A stretch of 64,000 nt of DNA from Nitrincola iocasae (GTDB lineage Bacteria > Pseudomonadota > Gammaproteobacteria > Pseudomonadales > Balneatricaceae): positions 1,488,001-1,552,000 of the forward strand of contig NZ_CP044222.1 of the NCBI RefSeq assembly GCF_008727795.1. The letters run 5' to 3'. The notes under the pieces are model-generated. The model did no database searches and was not told the origin of the DNA. It saw only the letters and a program-made list of their open reading frames with translations. Below, one piece after another: positions 25,333 to 34,791 of the stretch (within the stretch, counting starts at the first letter, position 1; each line of letters opens with the position of its first letter). Both the position numbers and the translations under genes were made by a program.

Positions 25333-25877
25333 AGTATGAACCTTTGGCGATTGCCGATGTGGTGTTAATGACGCCGGATGTGTTTGGTGATGAACGTGGT
25401 TTTTTTATGGAAACTTTTCGCCAGCATGAGTTCGAGCAGCACTGTGCGCCTTTGCAGTTTGTTCAGGATAACCATTCACTGTCACGTCAGGGCATACTGC
25501 GAGGTTTACATTATCAGCTGCAAAAGCCTCAGGGCAAACTGGTGCGGGTGGTCAGCGGTGAGGTATTTGATGTGGCCGTGGATCTGCGTCGCCATTCAGC
25601 CACCTTTGGTCAGTGGGTCGGCGTGTATTTGTCTGCCGAAAACAAACAACTGCTCTGGGTGCCACCGGGTTTTGCACATGGTTTTTATGTCACCAGTGAT
25701 TCAGCCGAATTTGTCTACAAGTGCACCGATTACTACAACCCGGGTGATGAATACAGCTTGCAGTGGAATGATCCTCAGCTAGGCATCGATTGGCCATTGG
25801 TACAGGCTCGTGCGCCTGAACTCTCGGCTAAAGATCAACAAGGCCTGACATTGGCAGAGGCACCTGGCTATGACTAA
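25329..25877 (+). CDS. rmlC: dTDP-4-dehydrorhamnose 3,5-epimerase
   Basis: A 182-residue cupin-type epimerase, third step of dTDP-L-rhamnose synthesis. Motifs: GDERGFFMETFRQHEFEQH, VQDNHSLSRQGILRGLHYQ (catalytic His), GEVFDVAVDLRRHSATFGQW, WVPPGFAHGFYV, and YKCTDYYNPGDE with the active-site Tyr. Length is normal. Overlaps rmlA (4 bp) and rmlD (8 bp), so expression is probably tightly coupled. Confidence 0.96.
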   Translation: MKYEPLAIADVVLMTPDVFGDERGFFMETFRQHEFEQHCAPLQFVQDNHSLSRQGILRGLHYQLQKPQGKLVRVVSGEVFDVAVDLRRHSATFGQWVGVYLSAENKQLLWVPPGFAHGFYVTSDSAEFVYKCTDYYNPGDEYSLQWNDPQLGIDWPLVQARAPELSAKDQQGLTLAEAPGYD

Positions 25878-26766
25878 ACGTATTCTGTTAACGGGCGCCA
25901 ATGGGCAATTGGGTTCGGAAATCCGCCAACGTGTGGCACAGATGACCGCAGCCTATAACCTGGAACCGACCGATCAGGCCACGCTGGATATCTGTGACCT
26001 GGCACAGGTTGAAGCAGCCGTTGCGGCATTCAAGCCGGATGTGATCGTGAATGCCGCCGCCTATACCGCCGTAGACAAAGCCGAATCCGAGCGTGACATC
26101 GCCTTTGCCGTAAATGCCAAAGGACCTGAAAATCTGGCGCTGGCCGCCAGTCAGGCAGGTATCCGCTTGATACATATCTCCACCGATTATGTGTTCAACG
26201 GTGATAACTGCAAGCCTTGGCAGCCGGATGATCCGGTTGGCCCGATCAATGTCTATGGCGAGAGTAAGTTGGCTGGTGAACAGTCGGTACTCAAGGCCTT
26301 ACCGGATGCGTTGATCATTCGTACCGCCTGGGTATATTCACGTCATGGTCAAAATTTTGTAAAAACCATGATCCGGCTGATGAACGAGCGCGATAGTCTG
26401 GGCATTATCGCTGATCAGGTCGGGACACCGACACATGCCGGACGTCTGGCCGAGATTGTACTATCAGCCGTAGATCAGCCGACGCTCTCGGGAATATATC
26501 ATTGGACAGATGCCGGTGTGGCCTCCTGGTACGACTTTGCCCAGGCTATTTATGAAGCCGGTTCCAAAGTCGGGTTGATTACCAGCGCTTGTCAGCTTAA
26601 ACCCATCAGTACCCAAGACTACCCAACCCCCGCCACCCGGCCGTGTTATTCGGTAATGGATTGCAGCCGTAGTCGGGAGGACTTAGGGCATGCCAGACAC
26701 TGGCGTGAGCAACTGCAATTAATGATTGCTGAACTTGATTATGAAAACAATGGAGCCAACGCATGA
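25870..26766 (+). CDS. rmlD: dTDP-4-dehydrorhamnose reductase
   Basis: A 298-residue short-chain reductase, last step of dTDP-L-rhamnose synthesis, NAD(P)H-dependent. Motifs: LLTGANGQLGSEI (nucleotide binding), VIVNAAAYTAVDKAE, HISTDYVFNGD, YGESKLAGE with catalytic Tyr/Lys, IIRTAWVYS. Length is typical. Sits between rmlC and rmlB with overlaps on both sides. Confidence 0.96.
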   Translation: MTKRILLTGANGQLGSEIRQRVAQMTAAYNLEPTDQATLDICDLAQVEAAVAAFKPDVIVNAAAYTAVDKAESERDIAFAVNAKGPENLALAASQAGIRLIHISTDYVFNGDNCKPWQPDDPVGPINVYGESKLAGEQSVLKALPDALIIRTAWVYSRHGQNFVKTMIRLMNERDSLGIIADQVGTPTHAGRLAEIVLSAVDQPTLSGIYHWTDAGVASWYDFAQAIYEAGSKVGLITSACQLKPISTQDYPTPATRPCYSVMDCSRSREDLGHARHWREQLQLMIAELDYENNGANA

Positions 26767-27860
26767 AGCGTTTAATGGTCACTGGCGGAGCCGGTTTTAT
26801 CGGTGCTAACTTTGTACACTACTGGATGCAGGCACATCCTGACGACTTCGTTCTGGTAGTCGATGCCCTGACTTATGCGGGTAACCTTGCCAACCTGGAA
26901 GCTGTGCAGCAAAGTCCCAACTTTCAGTTTGTGCAGGCCGATATCTGCGATACGCCTAAAATGGAGCAGTTACTGCGTGAGCATCAACTTGATACGCTGG
27001 TGCATCTGGCCGCCGAGTCACACGTGGATCGTTCGATTCTGGGTCCGGATGCCTTTATTGAAACCAATATTATCGGTACCCATAGCCTGCTGAAAGCGGC
27101 CCGCAAGGTTTGGTTAACCGAAGGCCAGTGTGCAGAGCATCGTTTCCATCATGTCTCCACCGATGAGGTATACGGCACCTTGGAGCCAAGTGATCCGGCC
27201 TTTACCGAAGACACTGCCTACGCTCCCAATTCACCCTATGCCGCCAGCAAAGCCGCTTCTGACCACCTGGTGCGTGCCTACCACCATACTTATGGCCTGC
27301 AGGTTAGCACCAGTAACTGCTCCAACAATTACGGGCCGTACCATTTTCCTGAAAAACTGATTCCATTGATCATCACCAATATTCTGGCAAACCGTCCTTT
27401 GCCTATCTATGGCGATGGCCGCCAGATAAGGGATTGGTTGTATGTGGAAGACCATGCCCGCGGTATCGAGAAGGTACTGTTGCAGGGTAAGGTGGGCGAA
27501 AACTATAATATCGGTGGTCACAACGAGTGGCACAATATCGATATCGTGCAGTACATCTGTACCGAAATGGACAAGGCGTTTGCCGCCAATGCATCCCTAA
27601 AACAACAATACCCCGAAGCGCTCTCAGCGATTGCTGGCCAGAGTGCCACCCTGATTACCTATGTGAAAGACCGGCCCGGGCATGATCGGCGTTATGCCAT
27701 CGATGCCCATAAATCCGGACGTGAACTGGGTTATCTGCCCCGTGAAAGTTTTGAAACAGGCATTCGTAAAACACTGCACTGGTACCTGGAAAACCCACAA
27801 TGGTGGCGTGCGGTTATGGATGGTTCTTACCGTCAGTGGATAGCCACTCAATACGACTAA
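26763..27860 (+). CDS. rmlB: dTDP-glucose 4,6-dehydratase
   Basis: A 365-residue SDR dehydratase, second step of dTDP-L-rhamnose synthesis. Motifs: VTGGAGFIGANFVHYW (NAD binding), LAAESHVDRSI, HVSTDEVYG with catalytic Asp/Glu, YAASKAASDHLVRAYHHTYG with Tyr/Lys, NCSNNYGPYHFPEKLIPL, and RPGHDRRYAID. Full length. Completes the rml set and is followed 13 bp later by the mannose-1-P guanylyltransferase. Confidence 0.96.
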   Translation: MKRLMVTGGAGFIGANFVHYWMQAHPDDFVLVVDALTYAGNLANLEAVQQSPNFQFVQADICDTPKMEQLLREHQLDTLVHLAAESHVDRSILGPDAFIETNIIGTHSLLKAARKVWLTEGQCAEHRFHHVSTDEVYGTLEPSDPAFTEDTAYAPNSPYAASKAASDHLVRAYHHTYGLQVSTSNCSNNYGPYHFPEKLIPLIITNILANRPLPIYGDGRQIRDWLYVEDHARGIEKVLLQGKVGENYNIGGHNEWHNIDIVQYICTEMDKAFAANASLKQQYPEALSAIAGQSATLITYVKDRPGHDRRYAIDAHKSGRELGYLPRESFETGIRKTLHWYLENPQWWRAVMDGSYRQWIATQYD

Positions 27861-27873
27861 TGGAGATGCAAGG

Positions 27874-29295
27874 ATGAAAGTTTTACCTGTTGTTTTAGCC
27901 GGTGGCTCAGGCTCGCGCCTATGGCCCCTGTCACGCAAAAGCCGACCGAAGCAGTTCTTACCTCTGGTGTCAGGCCAGAGTATGTTGCAGGAAACCCTGT
28001 CGCGTCTGAATGGCCTGGCGATGCTGCAACCTATCGTGATCTGTAATGATGAGCACCGTTTTATGGTGGCTGAACAGTTACGTGAAATCGATCTGCAGGC
28101 TCATATTCTGCTGGAACCGGTAGGACGAAACACGGCACCGGCAATTGCTCTGGCCGCCCTGTATGCAACCCAGAGTCTTAAGGAGCCAGTAACCCTGCTT
28201 GTTTTGGCGGCCGATCATGCTATTCAGAATGTCGCCGCTTTTCAGGAAGCGATTATGCTGGCCGCAACCGAAGCTGAACAGCAGAAACTGGTTACCTTCG
28301 GTATCCTGCCAACCTATGCCGCCACCGGATATGGCTATATCAAAGCAGAGAGCATCAATTCAGCTTCTGCTGCCCGTGCTGTTGAAGGTTTTGTAGAAAA
28401 ACCGGATCTACCGACGGCTCAGGCCTTTATGCAAACCGGAGAGTATTTCTGGAACAGCGGAATGTTCGCGTTTCAGGCCAGTGTGTTTTTACAGGAACTG
28501 GAAACCTATCGGCCTGATATACACCAGGCTTGTGTTAATGCCATTGCAACGGCTGGTTCCGATCTGGACTTTATCCGCATAGACGCACAGGCCTTTTCCG
28601 ACTGTCCGTCTGAATCAATTGACTATGCCGTGATGGAGAAAACCCGGCATGCCAGTATGGTGCCCCTGGATGCTGGCTGGAGCGATGTAGGCAACTGGGC
28701 GGCACTGCGTGAGCTTAAGTCTAAAGATGCTCAGGGCAATGACTGTCATGGCGATGTCTGGTTACAAGACTGCGAAAATAACAGCGTTTATGCCAATCAG
28801 CGCATGGTGGCCGCTGTGGGGGTGAAGGATCTGATTATTGTCGAAACCGAAGATGCCATTCTGGTAGCGGATCAAGCCCACTGTGAAGCGATCAAAACCC
28901 TGGTGAATCGCCTCAGTGATGCTGGCCGCTCGGAAGCCAATAGCCACAAAGAAGTATTCAGACCCTGGGGCAAGTATGTGTCATTGGGTGAAGGCGAACG
29001 TTTTCAGGTTAAACGCATCACTGTTCGTCCAAGAGGACGCCTGTCATTGCAGAAGCATTACCATCGTGCCGAACACTGGATCGTGGTATCCGGAACAGCG
29101 CAGGTGGTTCGTGGTGAGGAAACCTATATGGTGACCGAAAATGAATCCACCTATATTCCTTGTGGAGAAGTACATCGCCTGGATAATCCCGGTTGTATTG
29201 ATCTGGAGTTGATAGAAGTGCAGTCAGGTTCTTATCTGGGTGAAGACGATATTGTGCGTTTGGAAGATGTGTATGGACGTAGTGAAAAAAGCTGA
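27874..29295 (+). CDS. Mannose-1-phosphate guanylyltransferase / mannose-6-phosphate isomerase
   Basis: A 473-residue bifunctional type II enzyme (ManC/AlgA/CpsB family). The N-terminal nucleotidyltransferase has VLAGGSGSRLWPLSRKSRPKQFL and VEKPDLPTA. The C-terminal cupin isomerase domain has RPWGKYVSLGEGERFQVKRI, QKHYHRAEHWIVVSGTAQV and YIPCGEVHRLDNPG. It makes GDP-mannose via mannose-6-P. No manB-type phosphomannomutase is obvious nearby; the phosphohexomutase at 56470 is glucose-type. The next gene begins within its last 23 bases. Confidence 0.94.
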   Translation: MKVLPVVLAGGSGSRLWPLSRKSRPKQFLPLVSGQSMLQETLSRLNGLAMLQPIVICNDEHRFMVAEQLREIDLQAHILLEPVGRNTAPAIALAALYATQSLKEPVTLLVLAADHAIQNVAAFQEAIMLAATEAEQQKLVTFGILPTYAATGYGYIKAESINSASAARAVEGFVEKPDLPTAQAFMQTGEYFWNSGMFAFQASVFLQELETYRPDIHQACVNAIATAGSDLDFIRIDAQAFSDCPSESIDYAVMEKTRHASMVPLDAGWSDVGNWAALRELKSKDAQGNDCHGDVWLQDCENNSVYANQRMVAAVGVKDLIIVETEDAILVADQAHCEAIKTLVNRLSDAGRSEANSHKEVFRPWGKYVSLGEGERFQVKRITVRPRGRLSLQKHYHRAEHWIVVSGTAQVVRGEETYMVTENESTYIPCGEVHRLDNPGCIDLELIEVQSGSYLGEDDIVRLEDVYGRSEKS

Positions 29296-29764
29296 ACCAG
29301 CGACAGTGTCATCCACAGTACCGGACTGGAGTCGAGAAACGTCTAAACGCTACTGGAATCCGGGTGTACGATTGATACGTTCCATTCGTTTTTATCAAAA
29401 ATATAGTAACAAACCATTTTTGAGGTGGCTGAAGTACTTTGGCGTAGTGCGATATCGATTTTGGTCGGCTGTTTCTGGTGCTGATATACCGCTGAATTGT
29501 GAAATTGGTGGAGGGCTGTTAATGCCGCATCCTAATGGGATAGTTATTCATCCTGATGCAGTAATTGGCGTCAATTGCCTTGTTTTTCAACAGGTAACAA
29601 TCGGTACTAATGGGAAAGGAGTGCCTGTTGTTGGTGGGCACATAGATATTGGAGCGGGTGCTAAAGTTCTGGGCCCTATTTTTATTGAAGAACATGCAAG
29701 AATAGGTGCTAATGCTGTTGTGACTAAAGATGTATTGGCAGGCGCAGTTGTTAAAGGCTTTTAA
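29273..29764 (+). CDS. Hexapeptide-repeat acetyltransferase (CysE/serine acetyltransferase-like)
   Basis: A 163-residue protein. ATG 29273 is chosen because GGAAG lies 6 bp upstream; an earlier in-frame ATG at 29240 would lie deeper in the preceding gene. Left-handed beta-helix motifs such as CEIGGGLLMPHPNGIVIHPDA, VNCLVFQQVTIG, VGGHIDIGAGAKVLG and IGANAVVTKDV indicate a CoA-dependent O-acetyltransferase of the serine acetyltransferase type. Such enzymes acetylate sugars in EPS clusters. It marks the edge of the AT-rich cassette that follows. Confidence 0.82.
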   Translation: MDVVKKAEPATVSSTVPDWSRETSKRYWNPGVRLIRSIRFYQKYSNKPFLRWLKYFGVVRYRFWSAVSGADIPLNCEIGGGLLMPHPNGIVIHPDAVIGVNCLVFQQVTIGTNGKGVPVVGGHIDIGAGAKVLGPIFIEEHARIGANAVVTKDVLAGAVVKGF

Positions 29765-29779
29765 TTCTGTCTTCAATGC

Positions 29780-30811
29780 ATGTGGAGAGTGAAATTGGCA
29801 AATATATATTATTTAATACCTGATGTTGCAAAAAGGGATTATTCATTATTGGAATTATTGCGGTCTATAAAAAGAAAAAAATTCAAAAGTCATTTTTCTA
29901 ATAAGATTTTAGGTAGATCAAACCCACTGGGTGGCGTAAAGGTTATCTACCAACATTGTATGTTATTGAAAGAGTTTGGCTTTGAAGTAATACCTGTAAG
30001 ACTTGGTGTGTATGAAGGGAACTTTTACGGATTTGATGTAAAAGTTAAAAGCTTAAATGAAGTTCAGCAATTAATGACTGAAGATGATGTGGTGGTAATA
30101 CCTGAAGTTCTCCAGAACTATTATAAATGCTTTATTAATCAGCGAAGAGTTATTTTTGTTCAAGCCTGGTTTTGTCTATATGAAGATCATCCATTAGAAA
30201 GTCAAAAGTTTAAAGGACTATATACTGATTGTTGTTATGAGCATGTTATGTGCTGCAGTAAGTATTTGCAAAAACAGTTGAGTGTTGAGCCTACGGAAAA
30301 GGTTCATCTTGTAAGCAATTATATTGATCATGATTTTTTCAAAGAAAAATCAGAATTGAGAGTGGAAAATAGAGTTCTAATGATGCCACGTAAAAATCCT
30401 AAAAATTTAAAAAGTATCGTTGAAGGAATATCAAATTTACCTGTCGATATTGTTTATGCAGATAGATTGAGTCAAGATCAGTTGATAGTTGAATATCAAA
30501 AATCAGATGTTTTTATTGCGACAGGATATCCAGAAGGTTTTGGGCTTCCACCTTTAGAGGCAATGGCATGTGGTGCAGTTGTAATAGGGTTTACAGGAGG
30601 CGGTGCTTCTGAGTTTATGATTCATGAGAAGACTGCATTAGTAGCAAATGATGGAGATGTTAAAAAAGTAATTGAATACGTAGAAATGGTTGTTAAAGAT
30701 AAAAAGTTAAAAGAACATTTGAGATCATCGGGTTTAGAAATTTCTAAGAAATATAATAAAGAAGCAACAAAAAAGCAGTTAAAAGAATTTATTGAATTGC
30801 TTGCATTGTAA
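29780..30811 (+). CDS. Family 4-like glycosyltransferase
   Basis: A 343-residue GT-B protein with a weak N-terminal domain and a recognisable C-terminal donor domain: VLMMPRKNPKNLKSIVEG, SDVFIATGYPEGFGLPPLEA (EX7E-type) and MACGAVVIGFTGGGASEFM. Codon use becomes strongly AT-rich here, unlike the rml genes before it. That suggests this and the next genes form an exchangeable polysaccharide-type cassette. The start may instead be a TTG 15 bp downstream with better GGAG spacing. It overlaps the flippase start (TAATG). Donor unknown. Confidence 0.82.
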   Translation: MWRVKLANIYYLIPDVAKRDYSLLELLRSIKRKKFKSHFSNKILGRSNPLGGVKVIYQHCMLLKEFGFEVIPVRLGVYEGNFYGFDVKVKSLNEVQQLMTEDDVVVIPEVLQNYYKCFINQRRVIFVQAWFCLYEDHPLESQKFKGLYTDCCYEHVMCCSKYLQKQLSVEPTEKVHLVSNYIDHDFFKEKSELRVENRVLMMPRKNPKNLKSIVEGISNLPVDIVYADRLSQDQLIVEYQKSDVFIATGYPEGFGLPPLEAMACGAVVIGFTGGGASEFMIHEKTALVANDGDVKKVIEYVEMVVKDKKLKEHLRSSGLEISKKYNKEATKKQLKEFIELLAL

Positions 30812-32193
30812 TGGTGAAACCACACATGCCATCATCTGATATAAGTAAAAAGCAGGTAAATCGAGCATCTATTTGGATCACTCTTGGTCATTTCAGCTCT
30901 CAAGGGATTCGTTTACTTAGTAATTTAGTATTGACTAGGATTCTTGCACCCGAAATGTTTGGGGTGATGGCGCTTGTATTTACGATCATTACTGCACTTA
31001 ATATGATGACGGATCTTGGAATAAAACAAGCGGTTGTACAAAATAAGAAAGGGGATAATGATCTGTTTCTAAAGGCTGCATGGACGATGCAAGTTATTCA
31101 TGGTGTTGTGGTATCAATATTTTTATTAGTATTTGGTATGATAATGCTAATATATATACAGCCAGCAATGGTTGTATATAAAAATGCTTATGCTCACCCT
31201 GATTTACCAATTGCTTTAATTATAATGGCTATTGTCCCTGTGATTACTGGTTTTAACTCAATAAAAATTGCGCAGTGTTCACGTAAAGTTCAGCTAGGAA
31301 AACTAGTTTTAATAGAGTTATTAGCTGCAATATCAGGTATTGCAGTTATGCTAGTATATGCGCAATATAGTACCGATATTTTAGTGTTAATATATGGATC
31401 TATAGTGTCAGCTTTAGTTAAGATGGCTTTATCACATTTATATTTATCTGGTGTTTCAATCGGGTTTGCTTTTAATAAAGAGCTTTTTAAAGAAATTTAT
31501 ACCTTTGGCAAATGGATTGTTGTTAGTTCAGTAATGGGGTTTCTTATTAATTCAGGTGATAAATTGATTTTAGGAATATGGATCACTTCGTCTGCGTTAG
31601 GATTCTATTCTATAGCGGTTATATTAGCTTCATTCATTAAACAGCTAGTGGAGAAATTTATATCTACACTGTTTTTTCCAATGCTGAGCTCTGCACTTAG
31701 AAAGTTAGATGATAAAAACGATATTAAACCTTTGTACTATTCGATTAGGTTTAAAGTTGACACTTTTTGTTGTTTCTCTGCAGGGTTTATATATGGTATT
31801 TCAGACTTATTGATATCCGTTTTATATGATGAGCGATATCAGGATGTGTCGGCTATATTAAAAATATTATCATTTGGATGTATTTGGATTGGTTTTCAAC
31901 TTGCTGGACAGTTGTTGTTAGCCGATGGGAAGTCTAAAAAATTATCATCAATAGCCTTCTTTCAAGCATTAAGCCTTTATTTATTTATGCCCTTGGCTTA
32001 TTATTTATTTGGCTTCTATGGAGCAGTTTGGGCTGTTGCATTAAACCCATTTATTAGATTTTTGGTATCGAGTTATTATATGAAAAAATTATTCTTTTTT
32101 GATGTATATAAGGAAGCTAGGGGGCTTGTTTTTTATCCTGTAGGTGCTCTTTTAGCATATTTTATCACTATAACTACTTCTAATTTTATATAA
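30811..32193 (+). CDS. Wzx-type polysaccharide flippase (MOP superfamily)
   Basis: A 460-residue protein with 12-14 predicted membrane helices and the family start NRASIWITLGHFSSQGIRLLSNLVLTRILAPEMFGVMALVFTII. It probably flips undecaprenyl-linked EPS repeat units to the periplasmic face. AT-rich like its neighbours. Genes for pyruvyltransferase and polymerase follow, as expected for a Wzx/Wzy pathway. Confidence 0.9.
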   Translation: MVKPHMPSSDISKKQVNRASIWITLGHFSSQGIRLLSNLVLTRILAPEMFGVMALVFTIITALNMMTDLGIKQAVVQNKKGDNDLFLKAAWTMQVIHGVVVSIFLLVFGMIMLIYIQPAMVVYKNAYAHPDLPIALIIMAIVPVITGFNSIKIAQCSRKVQLGKLVLIELLAAISGIAVMLVYAQYSTDILVLIYGSIVSALVKMALSHLYLSGVSIGFAFNKELFKEIYTFGKWIVVSSVMGFLINSGDKLILGIWITSSALGFYSIAVILASFIKQLVEKFISTLFFPMLSSALRKLDDKNDIKPLYYSIRFKVDTFCCFSAGFIYGISDLLISVLYDERYQDVSAILKILSFGCIWIGFQLAGQLLLADGKSKKLSSIAFFQALSLYLFMPLAYYLFGFYGAVWAVALNPFIRFLVSSYYMKKLFFFDVYKEARGLVFYPVGALLAYFITITTSNFI

Positions 32194-32202
32194 GGTGTCT
32201 TT

Positions 32203-33306
32203 ATGAGAAGTATTACGGCTTGTGGATCATTTGGTTTTCATAACATTGGTGATGAAATTATTTCTTTTGCATTAAAAAATATGTTTGATGAAATTAATTG
32301 CGCTGTTGATTTAAATATATTGTCTCGATTTGACTCCCCGGATTTAGAGGGGGTTATAGGTTTATTAGATCATGATAAGCTGCAACATATTTCACATAAT
32401 CCTATCATTATGATAGGTGGTGGGATGGTTGAGAATAAAAAATCATGTGTGATGTTAAGATTATATGATTATATTAATAAGGTTCATAAATCAAAAATCG
32501 GTTTTTTAGGTATATCGGTTGAGCCTGGTATCCAATACAATCTTAGAAACAAATTTTTACTCAAAAGGATGATGAATAAGTCTACAACTGGTTGTGTTTA
32601 CACTCGTGACTACTTCTCGGAAGCTGTTCTTCGTAGGAATATAAAAAGGATTAATGTTGAAACAGTAGGTGATATTGCTCTATGGTCTTATCCATCTACT
32701 ATGCTTCCTAATGATCTAATTTTACCTGACTCATATATTGCAATATCATTGTGTAATACATGGAAAGATAATGAATCATGGTATAAGTGGATCTCGATGG
32801 AAGTTAAAAAAATTCATTCTGAAACGGGATTAGATATTGTTTTTGTTCCTATGTCATCGAAATTTGATGATGATCGAGTGACACATAAAATAGTTGCAGA
32901 CCTCATTAAAGATAATGAGTACATACACTGTATAGAGCATCATCTTCACCCTACAGAATTAGTTAAAATATATTCTATGGCTTCGCTGGTTATTGCTTCA
33001 AGGCTCCATAGCTGTGTTCTTGCATATAGCCAGAAAGTACCATTTGTAGGAATATCCTATCATCCCAAGCTAGTTGGCTTTTCTCACACTATCGGCTGCA
33101 GGGATTTTGTCCTACCAAGATCAATTCCAGATAGTCAGACAGATGGTTATTATGGTTATAGTTTTGAAAATTTGAATGTTAAAAGTGGTGATCTAGTAGA
33201 TCTAGCGCTTAAGTCTATTTCTGACTTCGACTTCAAATCTCTAGAAGTCTATAAAAATAAATCGCTCACAGCTTTGAAAAAAATGATATCATCGTTTGAA
33301 ATTTAG
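32203..33306 (+). CDS. Polysaccharide pyruvyl transferase family protein
   Basis: A 367-residue protein of the CsaB/WcaK-like family: CGSFGFHNIGDEIISFALK at the N-terminus, PIIMIGGGMVENKKS, GFLGISVEPGI, and VIASRLHSCVLAYSQKVPFVGISYHPK at the C-terminal donor domain. It is expected to add a pyruvate ketal from PEP to an EPS sugar, giving negative charge. Located between flippase and polymerase in the AT-rich cassette. Confidence 0.87.
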   Translation: MRSITACGSFGFHNIGDEIISFALKNMFDEINCAVDLNILSRFDSPDLEGVIGLLDHDKLQHISHNPIIMIGGGMVENKKSCVMLRLYDYINKVHKSKIGFLGISVEPGIQYNLRNKFLLKRMMNKSTTGCVYTRDYFSEAVLRRNIKRINVETVGDIALWSYPSTMLPNDLILPDSYIAISLCNTWKDNESWYKWISMEVKKIHSETGLDIVFVPMSSKFDDDRVTHKIVADLIKDNEYIHCIEHHLHPTELVKIYSMASLVIASRLHSCVLAYSQKVPFVGISYHPKLVGFSHTIGCRDFVLPRSIPDSQTDGYYGYSFENLNVKSGDLVDLALKSISDFDFKSLEVYKNKSLTALKKMISSFEI

Positions 33307-33327
33307 TAATGATTAATTGGGATATTT

Positions 33328-34719
33328 ATGGCTAATAGTATTGCTTATCTTTCAATAGTGCTATGGCCTATTGTTGTTTTTACTCTTCTAAATAAGCAAG
33401 GTATACAAAAGGGAATTTTATTTTCAATTTTTTTAAGCTATATGTTTTTGCCAGCTAGTTTTGAAATTAATTTGCCTGGGATTCCTGCATTTAATAAAGG
33501 TACGATTACTGTAATTTCTATACTGCTATTTCTAGTATTAAAAGGTAAATCTTTTGGTGTTGCTGAGCTAAGTAAATTTTCAAAACTTATATTGTTTCTG
33601 TTTTTGATTTCTCCATTTTTGACTGCAATGACAAATACAGAGAGATATTTATACCTTCCTGCTATAACATTTTATGACGGTTTGTCACAATCTGTTGGTG
33701 GTGTGCTAGTTTTTATCCCATTTTTGTTAGGTTTTAAATATTTCAGAGACTCTAAGTCACAAGTGTTATTTTTGCGTGCATTTGTTTTATTTGCGTTGCT
33801 ATATTCTGTATTTATTCTATATGAGATTCGAATGAGTCCACAATTACACACTATGCTTTATGGATACTTCCCTCATTCATTTGCACAGCAATATAGAGCT
33901 GGAGGATTTAGAGCCGTTGTGTTCATGGGGCATGGATTGTTAGTTGCTCTTTTTGTTTCTGTAGCATTTATTGTATCATTAATTTTATTTAAAATTAAAA
34001 TTAAAATTATAAATAGCATTAGTTTGAATTTTTTTGTCTGTGCTTTTTTGTTTGTTGTACTTGTTCTATCTAAAAGTTATGCAGCTTTGCTTTTCGGTGT
34101 TTTTGGCTTTTTTATGGTGAGATTTTTTAATGTTAAGTATATATATATAGCAACATTCTCACTTCTATTTTTATATTTTTCTTACCCAATATTGAGTGCA
34201 ACAAAACTTTTTCCACATGATGAAATGGTTGAGTTGGCTGTAACAGTTGATCCTGCACGAGCACAATCATTGGGTTTTAGGTTTTATCATGAAGGAAAAC
34301 TACTTGAACATGCTAATAAAAAAGCCATGTTTGGTTGGGGAAGTTGGGGTAGAAATAGAGTTTACGATCCTGAAACCTTTGAGGATGTTAGTGTCACAGA
34401 TGGGAGATGGATTATTATGCTAGGTACAAAAGGTTGGTTAGGTTTTTTGTCGGAACTATATTTCATATTTCTTTGTGTTTATATGTCTTATGTTGCGGGT
34501 AAAAAATTATCAATACGTAATTATAATTATGAATCTATAAAGTCACAACGTTTTATGTTGGCTTCACATGCACTTATAGTTTCTTTAGTACTAATTGATC
34601 AGATTCCTAATTCATCAATGAATTATTTTTACTGGTTTGTAGCTGGAACTCTATTTGGTCGTTCGTTTGATATTATTTCAAGTAATTTTAAAGAAAAAGT
34701 ATCGATTGTTAGGCAGTAG
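33328..34719 (+). CDS. Wzy-like O-antigen/EPS polymerase
   Basis: A 463-residue, highly hydrophobic protein with about 10-12 membrane helices and a periplasmic loop around residues 290-345 (DPARAQSLGFRFYHEG, FGWGSWGRNRVYDPETF). The FGWG motif and loop position resemble Wzy/O-antigen ligase family members. As the last gene of the operon, next to Wzx, it probably polymerises repeat units. Sequence similarity in this family is low, so polymerase versus ligase is not certain. Confidence 0.8.
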   Translation: MANSIAYLSIVLWPIVVFTLLNKQGIQKGILFSIFLSYMFLPASFEINLPGIPAFNKGTITVISILLFLVLKGKSFGVAELSKFSKLILFLFLISPFLTAMTNTERYLYLPAITFYDGLSQSVGGVLVFIPFLLGFKYFRDSKSQVLFLRAFVLFALLYSVFILYEIRMSPQLHTMLYGYFPHSFAQQYRAGGFRAVVFMGHGLLVALFVSVAFIVSLILFKIKIKIINSISLNFFVCAFLFVVLVLSKSYAALLFGVFGFFMVRFFNVKYIYIATFSLLFLYFSYPILSATKLFPHDEMVELAVTVDPARAQSLGFRFYHEGKLLEHANKKAMFGWGSWGRNRVYDPETFEDVSVTDGRWIIMLGTKGWLGFLSELYFIFLCVYMSYVAGKKLSIRNYNYESIKSQRFMLASHALIVSLVLIDQIPNSSMNYFYWFVAGTLFGRSFDIISSNFKEKVSIVRQ

Positions 34720-34738
34720 TTTTATTTAGTTGGCGTAG

Positions 34739-34771
34739 CCAATGACTAGTGAAATTGGTATCTCTCATTGG
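34739..34771. terminator. Inverted repeat between convergent genes, possible bidirectional terminator
   Basis: CCAATGA (34739-34745) and TCATTGG (34765-34771) are perfect complements 19 bp apart, between the end of the main operon and the end of the minus-strand hydrolase. No strong T-run, so terminator function is tentative. Confidence 0.35.
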
Positions 34772-34791
34772 CAAATTAAATGCATTTTAAA

